A DNA stretch of 64,000 nucleotides from Arthrobacter sp. zg-Y238 (GCF_024385525.1 NZ_JANFLU010000010.1:62001-126000); one strand, 5' to 3'; counted from the stretch's first letter, positions 1 to 7,912 are shown. Made by a program: numbers and translations. The notes: generated by a model from the letters alone, not told the origin.

Positions 1-118
1 TGCCGGCGCCGTTGCGGCCGACCAGCCCGATTTTGTCTCCCTTGTCAACACGGAATGAAACCGCTTCCATGAGCAGCCGTGCGCCTGCACGCAGCTCGAG
101 ACCAGATACGGAAATCAC
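1..118 (-). CDS. ABC-F family ATPase, N-terminal fragment (runs off the left edge)
   Basis: Only the first 39 residues are visible. The start is a GTG at 118, directly preceded in frame by a TGA stop, with an AAAGGTCC ribosome-binding sequence upstream. The fragment begins with a short beta-strand segment (VISVSGLELRAGARLL) and ends inside a Walker A P-loop (GLVGRNGAG). This opening is typical of duplicated-ATPase ABC-F proteins, which are soluble, act on the ribosome and lack membrane domains. A classical importer ATPase cannot be excluded from so short a piece. It is transcribed leftward, divergent from the biotin transporter operon across a 253-bp gap in which I see no other gene. Confidence 0.7.
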   Translation of the reverse strand, partial: MISVSGLELRAGARLLMEAVSFRVDKGDKIGLVGRNGAG

Positions 119-371
119 TCAGTGGACCTTTCGAAGGTTTTTGTATTGCAGATACGCTGCGCGGTGCGCGGGCCTTGAACGGTGGGATTCCACCGAGGCG
201 GGAAGGGTCACATTGACCGGTCATGGGGGCCTGGTTGGCCGTAACAGCCTTTCCAGTCTAGCCGCCCATGCCCATTTGTAGAAAACCTCCAATGGAATCC
301 CGCTCCGGCGCAGCTAATGTTCGAAACGCAATCCGGACCGTTTTTCTTCCCCTACAAGGAAAAGTGCAGCG

Positions 372-1064
372 ATGAACAACACATCGGCCGACGCGCCGCG
401 CCCTCTCTCCGGCACCGGCTCCGGTCCCCACGGTTCCCATGGCTCCCCCGGTTCACATTGGTCCCCCGGTTCACCGGGCGCGCCGTCGCGCTCCCGGTGG
501 ACCTCCGCGGACCTGTCCCTGATTGCCGTCTTCGCCGCCCTTACCGCCGTGTTCTCCATCCTTCCCGGCGTGCCGCTGGGGGCCGGTGTGCCGATCACCC
601 TGCAGACTCTGGCGGTAATGCTTACCGGGATGCTGCTTGGCTCCGGGCGCGGAGCCGCAGCTGTGGGCCTCTTCCTGGCAGCGGGCCTGGCCGGCCTGCC
701 GGTCTTCAGCGGTTTCCGCGGCGGCCTGGGTGTCCTGGCCGGGCCGTCGGCAGGGTATCTGCTGTCCTTCCCGGTGGCGGCTGCCGTCGTCGGCCTGCTG
801 TCCGGACTGGTGCTGCGCCGCGTCCGCCGGGGGCGGACTGTCCTCCTGTTTGCCGCGGGACTGGCCACGAGCTTCGCCGTGGTGCATCCGGCCGGTATCG
901 CGGGACTGATGCTGAACGGGCACCTGTCCTTCCCCGCGGCGCTGGCAGCGGACATGGCGTTCTGGCCCGGTGACGTGCTCAAGAACCTGTTTGCCGCCGC
1001 GGTGGCCGTCAGCGTCTTCAAAGCCTTCCCGCGCATGGCTGTTCGGGACCGCGGTGCCCGCTGA
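372..1064 (+). CDS. bioY: BioY, substrate-binding (S) component of the biotin ECF transporter
   Basis: This 230-residue membrane protein is the biotin-binding S component of an energy-coupling factor transporter. From about residue 45 to the end it is almost continuously hydrophobic, about six helices. It carries the BioY-like stretch PITLQTLAVMLTGMLLG and a later segment, LLSFPVAAAVVGLLSG. The first 45 residues are unusual: a Gly/Ser/Pro/His-rich low-complexity leader with repeated GS and SPG motifs, which should be disordered in the cytoplasm. The start follows AAGGAAAAG at a slightly long spacing. The stop overlaps the ATG of the next gene by one base. With the ATPase and transmembrane partner downstream this is a complete bioYMN transporter, so biotin is the likely substrate. 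Confidence 0.9.
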   Translation: MNNTSADAPRPLSGTGSGPHGSHGSPGSHWSPGSPGAPSRSRWTSADLSLIAVFAALTAVFSILPGVPLGAGVPITLQTLAVMLTGMLLGSGRGAAAVGLFLAAGLAGLPVFSGFRGGLGVLAGPSAGYLLSFPVAAAVVGLLSGLVLRRVRRGRTVLLFAAGLATSFAVVHPAGIAGLMLNGHLSFPAALAADMAFWPGDVLKNLFAAAVAVSVFKAFPRMAVRDRGAR

Positions 1065-1771
1065 TGTCCTGCATCCTGCTGCAGGACGTTTCCGTGGTTC
1101 CTCCCAAGGTGCCCGGGGAGTCTGCGGAACCGATCCTGCACCCGCTGTCGCTGAAGCTGGACACGCCCCGCACCGCCGTCGTCGGCGCCAACGGCTCGGG
1201 CAAGTCCACCCTGCTGAAGCTGCTGAACGGGCTGGTGCTGCCGGACACCGGCACGGTCAGCGTGGACGGCCTGGACACGGCGCGGCACGGAGCGGATGTG
1301 CGGCGGCGGGTCGGGTTCGTTTTCACCGATCCCCTCTCGCAGCTCGTGATGCCCACGGGGCGGGACGACGTCGAACTGTCCCTGCGTGCCTCGATCCGGA
1401 ACAGGTCCCAGCGGCGCGCAGCGGCCGAAGTTCGGCTGTCGGCGCTGGGGCTGCTGGAACTGGCGGACCGAAGCATCTATGACCTTTCCGGCGGAGAACG
1501 CCAGTTGATGGCTCTGGCATCGGTGCTGGCGGTCGAGCCCGCCGTGCTGGTGGCAGATGAGCCCAGCACGCTGCTGGACCTGAGGAACACTGCCCGGCTG
1601 CGGGAAGTCTTTGCCTCCCTGCCGCAGCAGGTTGTCTACACCACCCATGACCTGGATTTCGCTGCCGACGCGGACCGGGTGCTGGTGATGGACAGCGGGC
1701 GGGTGGTGTTCGACGGCGGACCGCGCGAAGGTATCGCCGCGTACCGGGCGCTGGCGCTGGGGGTGGGATGA
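1064..1771 (+). CDS. bioM: BioM, ATPase component of the biotin ECF transporter
   Basis: This 235-residue ABC ATPase powers biotin uptake. It shows a Walker A motif GANGSGKS at residues 41-48, a signature LSGGERQ, a Walker B VLVADEPSTLLD and a switch histidine in VVYTTHDLDFAAD. Its length suits a single-domain ECF A component. It overlaps bioY by one base and bioN by four, so the three genes are translationally coupled. The family includes CbiO and EcfA ATPases of cobalt and vitamin transporters. The biotin assignment rests on the adjacent BioY. Confidence 0.9.
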   Translation: MSCILLQDVSVVPPKVPGESAEPILHPLSLKLDTPRTAVVGANGSGKSTLLKLLNGLVLPDTGTVSVDGLDTARHGADVRRRVGFVFTDPLSQLVMPTGRDDVELSLRASIRNRSQRRAAAEVRLSALGLLELADRSIYDLSGGERQLMALASVLAVEPAVLVADEPSTLLDLRNTARLREVFASLPQQVVYTTHDLDFAADADRVLVMDSGRVVFDGGPREGIAAYRALALGVG

Positions 1772-2424
1772 AGCGTTCCACTGGCTCAAATGACCTGCTG
1801 GGCGCCTACCGCCCGGGCACCTCTGAGGTGCATGCGGCACCGCTGGGAGTGAAGGCCGGCGTCCTGGTTGTGCTGTCCGTGGCTGTGCTGGTGCTGCGCT
1901 CCCCTGTGGTGTTGGCGGTTGCCACGGTCCTGGTGCTGGCCGCCTATGCCTGCGCCCGGCTGTTGCGGGAGGTCTGGGTGCCTCTGAAGCTAATGTGGCC
2001 TGTCCTGGTGCTGCTCGGGGTTTTCCAGTGGTGGGCGTCCGGCGTGTTGGCGGCGCTGCTGGTGACCGGCAGCATTGCGGTCTGCGTAGTGGCGGCCCGG
2101 CTGCTCACGCTGACCACCGCCCCTCAGGTGCTCCTGGACGGGCTCGTGTCGCTGGCCCGTCCGCTCCGACCGTTCGGTGCGGATCCGGAACGTTTCGGGC
2201 TGACCCTTGCGCTGATGCTGCGCAGCATTCCGTTCCTGCTCGGGTCCGCCCGGGACGTGCGCGAATCTGCCATGGCCCGCGGACTGGAGCGCAATCCCCG
2301 TGCGCTGACCGTTCCGGTGGTGATCCGTGCGGTTGCCTATGCCCGGCAAACGGGTGATGCGCTGGCTGCACGGGGCATCGGTGAGGACTCCTCCGACGCG
2401 AAGGTTGCCAAAGGCAACCGATAA
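1768..2424 (+). CDS. bioN: BioN, transmembrane (T) component of the biotin ECF transporter
   Basis: A 218-residue CbiQ/EcfT-like membrane protein that couples ATP hydrolysis by BioM to movement of the BioY S component. Hydrophobic helices fill about residues 28-115. The second half carries the cytoplasmic coupling region with ALA-R-G motifs, seen as RDVRESAMARGLERNP near residue 165 and DALAARGIG near residue 205. Those two Ala-Arg-Gly elements are the usual family signature. It starts four bases inside bioM and ends the operon. Confidence 0.88.
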   Translation: MKRSTGSNDLLGAYRPGTSEVHAAPLGVKAGVLVVLSVAVLVLRSPVVLAVATVLVLAAYACARLLREVWVPLKLMWPVLVLLGVFQWWASGVLAALLVTGSIAVCVVAARLLTLTTAPQVLLDGLVSLARPLRPFGADPERFGLTLALMLRSIPFLLGSARDVRESAMARGLERNPRALTVPVVIRAVAYARQTGDALAARGIGEDSSDAKVAKGNR

Positions 2425-2434
2425 CCTGAGGGGC

Positions 2435-3337
2435 ATGAGTTTCAATAACAACGCGCGTCTGGATTCCTCCCGGGTCAGTGATCGGCGCGGCAAGGGTAAG
2501 GGCATTGCAGTCGGCGGCGGACTGGGCGGCGGGCTGCTGCTGATCCTGTCCCTGTTCTTCGGATCGGACGTGATTGACGGGCTCGGGCTGAGCGACGGCT
2601 CCGGCGTAGCTGCCGGCGAGGCGCAGTCGGAGAGCATCGACACCTGCTTGAACGGCGAAGACGCCAACGAACGGCTGGACTGCCGCATTCTGGGCACTGC
2701 CGAAAGCCTGGACAGCTTCTGGGAACCGTATCTGGACGGATACGGCCTGACCTACACGGAGCCCGGCGTGGTGCTCTTTACCGACCGGACCACTTCCGGC
2801 TGCGGCACGGCGACCAGCGCTGTCGGGCCGTTCTACTGCCCGGCAGACGAGCAGACCTATTACGACACCGCCTTCTTCTCCGACCTCGTCACCAACTACG
2901 GTTCCTCCGGCGGTCCGTTGGCGCAGGAATACGTGGTGGCGCACGAGTTCGGCCACCACATCCAGCAGATCACCGGCTCCAGTGCGGGCCGGAACGCCGA
3001 TCCTCAGGGTGCGGAGTCTGCCTCCGTACGCACCGAGCTGCAGGCCGACTGTTATGCCGGCCTCTGGGCACGGCATGCGGCGGACCAGCCGGCTCCGGGC
3101 TCGGACGTGCCTTTCCTATCGCCGTTCACCGAATCCGACATTAGTGACGCCCTCTCTGCGGCGTCCGCCATCGGCGATGACCGGATCCAGGCTTCGGCTA
3201 CCGGGCAGGTCAACCCGGAGAGCTGGACCCACGGTTCCAGCGCCCAGCGTCAGGCATGGTTCCTTGCCGGCTATAACGACGGCGGCAGCCTGGAAACGTG
3301 CGATACCTTCAGTGCTGCGGATCTGTCCCGCCCGTAG
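2435..3337 (+). CDS. Neutral zinc metallopeptidase, YpfJ family, membrane anchored
   Basis: The product is a 300-residue predicted metalloprotease. It begins MSFNNNARLDSSRVSDRRGKG, then has one membrane helix (about residues 24-43) and an extracellular domain. The zinc site is HEFGHH at 170-175, and a downstream ELQADCYAGLWA motif supplies the third ligand, as in the YpfJ/zinc metallopeptidase family. Paired cysteines (71 and 83, 123 and 135) suggest disulfides outside the cell. I chose the ATG at 2435 because upstream in-frame codons lie inside bioN and a GAGGGGC ribosome-binding sequence sits just before it. It follows bioN by 10 bp and may be cotranscribed. Natural substrates of this family are not established. 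Confidence 0.88.
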   Translation: MSFNNNARLDSSRVSDRRGKGKGIAVGGGLGGGLLLILSLFFGSDVIDGLGLSDGSGVAAGEAQSESIDTCLNGEDANERLDCRILGTAESLDSFWEPYLDGYGLTYTEPGVVLFTDRTTSGCGTATSAVGPFYCPADEQTYYDTAFFSDLVTNYGSSGGPLAQEYVVAHEFGHHIQQITGSSAGRNADPQGAESASVRTELQADCYAGLWARHAADQPAPGSDVPFLSPFTESDISDALSAASAIGDDRIQASATGQVNPESWTHGSSAQRQAWFLAGYNDGGSLETCDTFSAADLSRP

Positions 3338-3460
3338 GGCCTGTTCCGGGCGGCTCTATCCCGGGCGGTTCTATCCCGGATGATTCGTCTTCCCCTCGGG
3401 CCTGACCGAACCAAGTCGCGATGTCCCTAGGGCCTGACCCAACGCCCAACGTCCGTCTCG

Positions 3461-3494
3461 CCCTTGGGGCCGACCCAGTGCCGGGCCCCAAGGG
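3461..3494. terminator. Stem-loop between convergent genes
   Basis: An 11-bp perfect stem (CCCTTGGGGCC with GGCCCCAAGGG, loop of 12) lies between the metallopeptidase and the oppositely oriented HNH gene. There is no clear U-run, so it could serve as a bidirectional terminator or only as a 3' stabilising hairpin. The rest of the 195-bp gap holds short direct repeats (CGGGCGGYTCTATCC twice near 3349-3378 and GGGCCTGACC twice near 3398-3440). Confidence 0.5.
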
Positions 3495-3532
3495 GTGCGT
3501 TCGAACGAGGCGTTCGACTAAGGCAGTGCAGG

Positions 3533-5356
3533 TCAGAATGGCGCTACTGCCTCGGGCTCATCGTCCGGGTGCGAGGCCGGGTGCGGGTCCGGGTGCGAGG
3601 CCGGGGGCGGTGCCGGGTGTGGGTCCGGGGGCGGGTCCGGGTGCGGCGGTCCGAGTTCCAGGAACGGCTCGGTCCGGTAAACCCTTCCGGTCGGCGAAGT
3701 CCATTCGATCACCCCGGGTTCGGGCTGGCACGCTTTCCAGAAACCCAGGGTCTTGAAGCGGTGGTGCCGACGGCAGAGGTGCTCCAGGTTCCCGTGGTCC
3801 GTTGGGCCGCCGCGGGCCCAGTCGACCGTGTGGTCGATGTCCGCGTTCGCGGTGCTGACCCGGCACCCGGGGAACCGACAGGTTCCGTCCCGGGCACGGA
3901 GCCAACGGCGGAGCCCGGCCGGGACTTTCCGCCGCCTCCCTACCCCAAGGATTTCGCCGGTATGCGGGTCCTGGGCCAATCCGGTCCATCCGACGGCGTT
4001 CCTAGCGAGCCTGCGTGCCGCTTCGGCGCTGATGGGCCCGTAGCCGTGGAGTTCGGCGGGTTGGTCGTCGGCTCCGAAGAGGGTTTCGGCGTTGATCAGG
4101 ACCATGATTTCCGTCCGAGGGACGGTTCCCTCGTCCGGTCCGTTTGGTCCGTTTGGTCCGTTTGAACGATCGGGGGCGCCCTCCGAGCCGCTGGCAAAGC
4201 CGGTTCTGTCCTCGTCCCGGGTGGCTGTGCCAGTGTCATTGCTGGTGTGGCCGGTGCCGGGTCGGACACCGGTCGCGTCTCGGGTTCCGGCCGTCGCGAA
4301 AAGTCCCCGGTGGCCGCCCATCAGCAGCTGAGCCAGAATATCCGCACGCAGTTGATCCGTGGTCCGGGAATCCCCGGCGGACTGTTCATCGCGGGCCGCA
4401 GTGCTGAGGGCCGTGTAGATCTGCTGGGCTTCTGCCGCCTGCAGATAGGCCGAGAGACAGGACATGCCGTCTTCTTCCCGGTCCAGGGTGACCTTGCGCT
4501 GCTCGAACGCGGTCAGGTGCCGTTTGTTGATGGTGTCCGGATAACGTTTCTCGCGCAGCCGGCGGGCCTTGGCGGAGAACTGGGCCCGGGTCTGCCCCTC
4601 CGCTGCCTTCAGCAGGTCCGCCTCGAATTCAGGGAGCGCCGCGGCGGGAACGTTTTGGCACTGGTCCAGTACCACCTGCGCGTGCTGGTAACTAAGCTGT
4701 CCTTCTTCCAGGGCGGTCAGGGTGGCGGTATGGGTGCTGCACAGTTCGCCCGCTTCGAACATCATCCGCTGGGCCGTGACCTGCGGGAGATTCAGGATGG
4801 CGGCGCATTCGGCCGCTGCGAGGCTGAAAGCGATCCCGGGTTTATCCCGCTCCGACGGGTCGAAGAAGTTGTGCCGGAAGATTTGCTCCATCTGGTTCAA
4901 TAGGTGAGCCCGCTGCGCCTGCCCCCAGGAAATCAAATGCTCCATCCGGACCAAAGCATCGCCCACCATTTGGGCATCGAACGACTCAAGGTTCTGCAGG
5001 GCCAGAGTCCCGGTAAAGCCGTCCGGATACCCGCTGGCAGGACTCCCGGCTTCGGAGACACCGGCATCGGCGTCGCCGGCGTCAGGATCGGGAGCGGCGG
5101 AGGCGGAAGCTGCGGGACGGCCGGCCTCGGCGGGCCCGGCAGGGACGGGACCCTCGTCAGGGACGGCATGCTCAGCTGGCTCGGTGCCAGGCTTGGCCTC
5201 AGCGGCCACGGAAGGCTCGGCCTTCAGTTCTGCCCGGTACACCGACAGGCTGCAGGCCGAACAGGGCTCATCCGTTTCACCAGCGGTGCCGTCCGGCCGC
5301 TGGGCTTCACTGCCTGGTTCTTCGGTTGTCCATTCGGTGTTCCCGAGCTGATCCAT
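3533..5356 (-). CDS. DUF222 / HNH endonuclease domain protein (13E12-repeat type)
   Basis: A 607-residue protein of the actinobacterial family that joins DUF222 to a C-terminal HNH nuclease. Residues 1-110 are acidic and low complexity. DUF222 covers about 115-350, and an Asn-Gly-Pro tandem (NGPNGPNGP, from a 9-bp DNA repeat near 4138) sits in the linker. The HNH module is at 493-535, with CRFPGC, the IDHTVDWARGG metal-binding stretch and NLEHLCRRHH. The last 40 residues are a Pro/His/Asp tandem (PDPHP, ASHPD). The family is abundant in actinobacteria, often in several copies, and is linked to mobile-element or 13E12 sequences. Its cellular role is unknown. It is flanked by two non-coding gaps of about 190 bp. 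Confidence 0.9.
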   Translation of the reverse strand: MDQLGNTEWTTEEPGSEAQRPDGTAGETDEPCSACSLSVYRAELKAEPSVAAEAKPGTEPAEHAVPDEGPVPAGPAEAGRPAASASAAPDPDAGDADAGVSEAGSPASGYPDGFTGTLALQNLESFDAQMVGDALVRMEHLISWGQAQRAHLLNQMEQIFRHNFFDPSERDKPGIAFSLAAAECAAILNLPQVTAQRMMFEAGELCSTHTATLTALEEGQLSYQHAQVVLDQCQNVPAAALPEFEADLLKAAEGQTRAQFSAKARRLREKRYPDTINKRHLTAFEQRKVTLDREEDGMSCLSAYLQAAEAQQIYTALSTAARDEQSAGDSRTTDQLRADILAQLLMGGHRGLFATAGTRDATGVRPGTGHTSNDTGTATRDEDRTGFASGSEGAPDRSNGPNGPNGPDEGTVPRTEIMVLINAETLFGADDQPAELHGYGPISAEAARRLARNAVGWTGLAQDPHTGEILGVGRRRKVPAGLRRWLRARDGTCRFPGCRVSTANADIDHTVDWARGGPTDHGNLEHLCRRHHRFKTLGFWKACQPEPGVIEWTSPTGRVYRTEPFLELGPPHPDPPPDPHPAPPPASHPDPHPASHPDDEPEAVAPF

Positions 5357-5444
5357 ACCTCACAATTTCATCCCGCACTGACATTCCCGGGCCAAAAACA
5401 GGCCCAACGGACCTGATCCGAAAACCGGAAATACCCGTCTTTTG

Positions 5445-5480
5445 AACGCAACTACCTACCCCGGACGCGCCAGTTGCGTT
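5445..5480. repeat. 9-bp inverted repeat in the kptA / HNH gap
   Basis: AACGCAACT (5445-5453) is repeated in inverted orientation as AGTTGCGTT (5472-5480), with an 18-bp spacer. It lies upstream of the HNH gene and downstream of kptA, so it could be an operator or a weak terminator. No promoter elements are evident around it. Confidence 0.35.
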
Positions 5481-5547
5481 GGCCTGTTCACGGACCATCG
5501 ACTCGGGCATCGGGGCGGTAGACACGGCCTACACCCAGCCCCTCAAC

Positions 5548-6108
5548 TTAGGCTCCCGGCATTCCCACAGCAGTCGCAGGGATAGATGCGGCCAGCCAGA
5601 CTCCTGAATCCGATTGGTAGAAAGATACCCCTTGGGCCACGGCCACCCGGGTATCCACCGTAAGGATCACGGGATCGGCGTCCTTGCGCTGTCCCACCTG
5701 ACGAGCCTGCTCCACGGAGTCCGACAGATGGACGTATTGCCGCCGCATGGGCAGAATTCCGTCTGCGCAAATCTGCGGTACAGCAGCAGGTGAGGTCCCA
5801 TGGAACAGCACCGCGGGCGGTGAACCGGGCTCCCCTGCCGGCTCCACCGGCACGGAGTGGCCGTGCACGGCACGAATTCGACCGTCCCTTATCTGGTGCC
5901 GTTTCTTCTCCGCTGCTTCAAGCACCTCGTGAAGCACCGCCTCGTCAACGGACTCCCACTCCGGGCCCAGCCGGTGCAGGGCGCTGAGCACCTCACTAAC
6001 CGGCGCCCAACCCTCCGGATCCAGCTCCAGCGCATACTCTCCCGGAGCATGACGCAGCGCATGGGACAACACCCGGCTGATCTCTGTCCGGCTCGGTGCC
6101 TTAGCCAT
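5548..6108 (-). CDS. kptA: RNA 2'-phosphotransferase, KptA/Tpt1 family
   Basis: At 186 residues this is the usual length for the family, which removes an internal 2'-phosphate from RNA by transferring it to NAD+. An N-terminal winged-helix portion contains SRVLSHALRHAPG, DPEGWAPVSEVL and KRHQI. The C-terminal ADP-ribosyltransferase-like portion has the LFHGTS, GILPMRRQYVHLS and VDTRVAV motifs. The Arg of ALRHAP, the His of GHSVPV and the Arg of PMRR correspond to catalytic positions known for the family. I used the ATG at 6108, preceded by GTGGGA, since upstream codons read into another short ORF. Bacteria lack the eukaryotic tRNA-splicing route that makes the known substrate, so the physiological role is open. 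Confidence 0.9.
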   Translation of the reverse strand: MAKAPSRTEISRVLSHALRHAPGEYALELDPEGWAPVSEVLSALHRLGPEWESVDEAVLHEVLEAAEKKRHQIRDGRIRAVHGHSVPVEPAGEPGSPPAVLFHGTSPAAVPQICADGILPMRRQYVHLSDSVEQARQVGQRKDADPVILTVDTRVAVAQGVSFYQSDSGVWLAASIPATAVGMPGA

Positions 6109-6122
6109 CGGTCCCACTTTCC

Positions 6123-6230
6123 TCAACGTGACAACTGACCTTCCCCGCGCAACAGGTGCCACGGATCCAAATCGACCACGCCGCACTCGATCATCCGGGC
6201 GTAAAGCGGCGGCAGGGGCTGCTCCGGCAT
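6123..6230 (-). pseudogene. Short 35-residue ORF, possible truncated remnant
   Basis: An ATG at 6230 opens a 35-codon frame ending at a TGA 14 bp before the kptA start. The peptide begins MPEQPLPPLYARMIECGVVD and continues LDPWHLLRGEGQLSR. It reads like the N-terminus of a larger soluble protein, with amphipathic LYARMI and DPWHLL segments, then stops. Codon use looks like that of real genes here. I interpret it as the remnant of a gene whose 3' part was lost when kptA was juxtaposed, but a genuine small leader peptide coupled to kptA is also possible. No frame restores a longer product, because the downstream sequence is kptA itself. Confidence 0.35.
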
Positions 6231-6231
6231 C

Positions 6232-6630
6232 CTAGGCCGCCGGCTGTCCGACGTTAACTTCGGTGAAATCGCGGCAAAGCAGCCACCGGCCGTCCTGGAG
6301 CCGCCAGGATTCCAGCAGCAGTGCCCGCCCGGTCACGTCGCCGTCCGAACGGTACGTCATTTCGTAGAACACCACTGCTTCGTCCCGGCCGCGGGGCGTG
6401 ACCGTCCGGAAGTCCGCATGCACGGTGCTCCCCCGCAGGGCGGACACGGTGCCGCCAAAACCTTCGCGGGCAGTCGCTGCATCAAACGGCTCAGTGATGG
6501 CTGCTTCGGACCCCAGCCAGCCGTGGTAATCCGGTGACAGGAAGGTTTCGATGGGAGCGCTGTCCCCCGAAGCCATGGCCTCGTTCCACGCCGCCAGATA
6601 CTGGTCATGAAAATGGATGCTGTTCCCCAT
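6232..6630 (-). CDS. NTF2-like (SnoaL/DUF4440-type) protein
   Basis: A 132-residue single-domain protein with the NTF2-like cone-fold pattern: an N-terminal helix (FHDQYLAAWNEAMASGD), the YHGWLGSE turn, then alternating strands ending in VVFYEMTYRSDG and LLLESWRLQDGRWLLCRDF. Such proteins can be enzymes, ligand binders or immunity-like factors; nothing in the sequence decides. The ATG at 6630 has no ribosome-binding sequence but lies about 10 nt after a TAGCGT -10-like element, which suggests a near-leaderless transcript. It overlaps nothing, and its stop abuts the ATG of the short ORF downstream. Confidence 0.75.
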   Translation of the reverse strand: MGNSIHFHDQYLAAWNEAMASGDSAPIETFLSPDYHGWLGSEAAITEPFDAATAREGFGGTVSALRGSTVHADFRTVTPRGRDEAVVFYEMTYRSDGDVTGRALLLESWRLQDGRWLLCRDFTEVNVGQPAA

Positions 6631-6652
6631 GGCGCACACGCTAGCACGCAGA

Positions 6653-6687
6653 CAGGGCCGCTTCCCCGCATTGGGGAAACGGCCCTG
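6653..6687 (-). terminator. Terminator of the SUF operon
   Basis: A 15-bp stem lies 36 bp past the sufT stop: on the minus strand CAGGGCCGTTTCCCC pairs with GGGGAAGCGGCCCTG, with one G-U pair and a 5-nt loop. No long U-run follows. Its location just after the last suf gene supports termination or 3'-end stabilisation. Confidence 0.6.
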
Positions 6688-6722
6688 CCTGTTGCCGGTT
6701 CAGCTACTAGGTGCAGAACCCT

Positions 6723-7052
6723 TTAGATGTTGAAGCCGAGGGCGCGCATCTGGTCGCGGCCGTCGTCGGTGATCTTGTCAGGTCCCCACGGCGGCATCCA
6801 TACCCAGTTCAGGCGCCACTCATCAACGACGCCGTCCAGTGCCTGGGCGGTCTGCTCTTCAAGCACATCGGTCAGCGGGCAGGCCGCCGTCGTCAGCGTC
6901 ATGTCGATCAGCAGTGCGCCGTCCTCGGCGTACTTCAGGCCGTAGAGCAGGCCAAGGTCAACGACATTCACCCCAAGCTCGGGGTCAATGACGTCCTTGA
7001 GAGCCTCTTCGACGTCCTCGAGGGACGTGGAGGCCAGATCGGAGTCGCTCAT
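6723..7052 (-). CDS. sufT: SufT-like Fe-S cluster assembly factor (MIP18/DUF59 family)
   Basis: A 109-residue protein of the MIP18 (DUF59) family, which helps deliver iron-sulfur clusters to target proteins. It shows the family core: DVIDPELGVNVVDLGLLYGL near residues 20-40, then a strand (LLIDMTLTTAACPL) with the conserved cysteine in the TTAACP context. The C-terminal WVWMPPWGPDKITDDGRDQM is typical of actinobacterial SufT. It is the last gene of the SUF operon, 23 bp after sufC. Similar proteins named PaaD act in phenylacetate metabolism, but the genomic context favours SufT. Confidence 0.9.
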   Translation of the reverse strand: MSDSDLASTSLEDVEEALKDVIDPELGVNVVDLGLLYGLKYAEDGALLIDMTLTTAACPLTDVLEEQTAQALDGVVDEWRLNWVWMPPWGPDKITDDGRDQMRALGFNI

Positions 7053-7075
7053 ATTTGCTCCTTCAGCTGTCTTTA

Positions 7076-7846
7076 CTACGCGCCGGCTGCGGCGTTGGCG
7101 CCGGTGAAGCGGTCGTAGCCTTCTTCTTCGAGGCGGTCGGCAAGTTCGGGGCCGCCCTGCTCGGCAATGTGGCCGTCAACGAAGACGTGAACAAAGTCGG
7201 GCTTGATGTAACGAAGGATACGCGTGTAGTGCGTGATGAGCAGCGTGCCCATGCCGCCCTTGGAGTGCTCGCGGTTAACGCCTTCGGAAACGATCTTCAG
7301 GGCGTCGACGTCGAGGCCGGAGTCGGTCTCGTCGAGGATGGCGATCTTCGGGTGGAAGAGTTCCATCTGCAGGATCTCCACGCGCTTCTTCTCGCCGCCG
7401 GAGAAGCCCTCGTTGACGTTGCGCTGGGCAAAGTCGGCGTCGATGCGAAGGTCGGCCATGGCCGCCTTGACGTCCTTGGTCCAGTGGCGCAGCGAGGGGG
7501 CTTCGCCGTCGAGCGCGGTCTTGGCGGTGCGCAGGAAGTTGGTCATGGTGACGCCGGGAACCTCGACCGGGTACTGCATGGCCAGGAAGAGACCGGCGCG
7601 GGCACGCTCGTCCACGCTCATGGCCAGAACGTCTTCGCCGTCCAGCGTGATGGAGCCGCTGTCCACGCTGTACCGCGGGTGACCGGCAATGGTGGAGGCC
7701 AGAGTGGACTTGCCGGACCCGTTGGGGCCCATGATGGCGTGCGTCTCACCGGTGTTGATGGTCAGGCTGACACCCTTCAGGATCGGCTTGCGGCCCTGTT
7801 CGGTCTCAATGCTGACGTGAAGATCCTTGATCTCAAGAGTAGACAT
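7076..7846 (-). CDS. sufC: SufC, ATPase of the SUF Fe-S assembly complex
   Basis: SufC is the cytosolic ABC-type ATPase that works with SufB and SufD in building Fe-S clusters. The 256-residue product has Walker A GPNGSGKS at 40-47, a signature FSGGEKKR, Walker B IAILDETDSGLDVDAL and a switch histidine in LLITHYTRIL. The DETDSGLD form of Walker B is characteristic of SufC. I used the ATG giving MSTLEIKDLHV; the upstream in-frame ATG lies in the spacer. It sits 104 bp after sufD, an unusually long gap for this operon, and that gap holds a stable hairpin. Confidence 0.95.
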   Translation of the reverse strand: MSTLEIKDLHVSIETEQGRKPILKGVSLTINTGETHAIMGPNGSGKSTLASTIAGHPRYSVDSGSITLDGEDVLAMSVDERARAGLFLAMQYPVEVPGVTMTNFLRTAKTALDGEAPSLRHWTKDVKAAMADLRIDADFAQRNVNEGFSGGEKKRVEILQMELFHPKIAILDETDSGLDVDALKIVSEGVNREHSKGGMGTLLITHYTRILRYIKPDFVHVFVDGHIAEQGGPELADRLEEEGYDRFTGANAAAGA

Positions 7847-7912
7847 GCGAGTTGGCTTTCTCCTTTGCACCCGCGGGTGCGTTACTAAGCTTTGGGGATG
7901 GAAGGCGAGAGG

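Noticed and set aside
314-1840. Long leftward open frame opposite bioY and bioM
   Set aside because: It is antisense to two well-supported genes with clear motifs. Long antisense frames are expected at this GC content.
3338-3532. Possible small RNA or attachment site in the repeat-containing gap before the HNH gene
   Set aside because: Only short direct repeats and one hairpin are visible. There is no tRNA end, integrase or duplicated target site.
3533-5356. Homing or mobile-element role for the DUF222-HNH gene
   Set aside because: HNH and DUF222 alone do not prove mobility. No intein, intron or transposase is associated, and no flanking direct repeats were seen.
6042-6108. Longer kptA start near 6186
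   Set aside because: The added residues are Arg/Val-rich and unlike the family, and they overlap the short ORF; the ATG at 6108 has a better ribosome-binding site.
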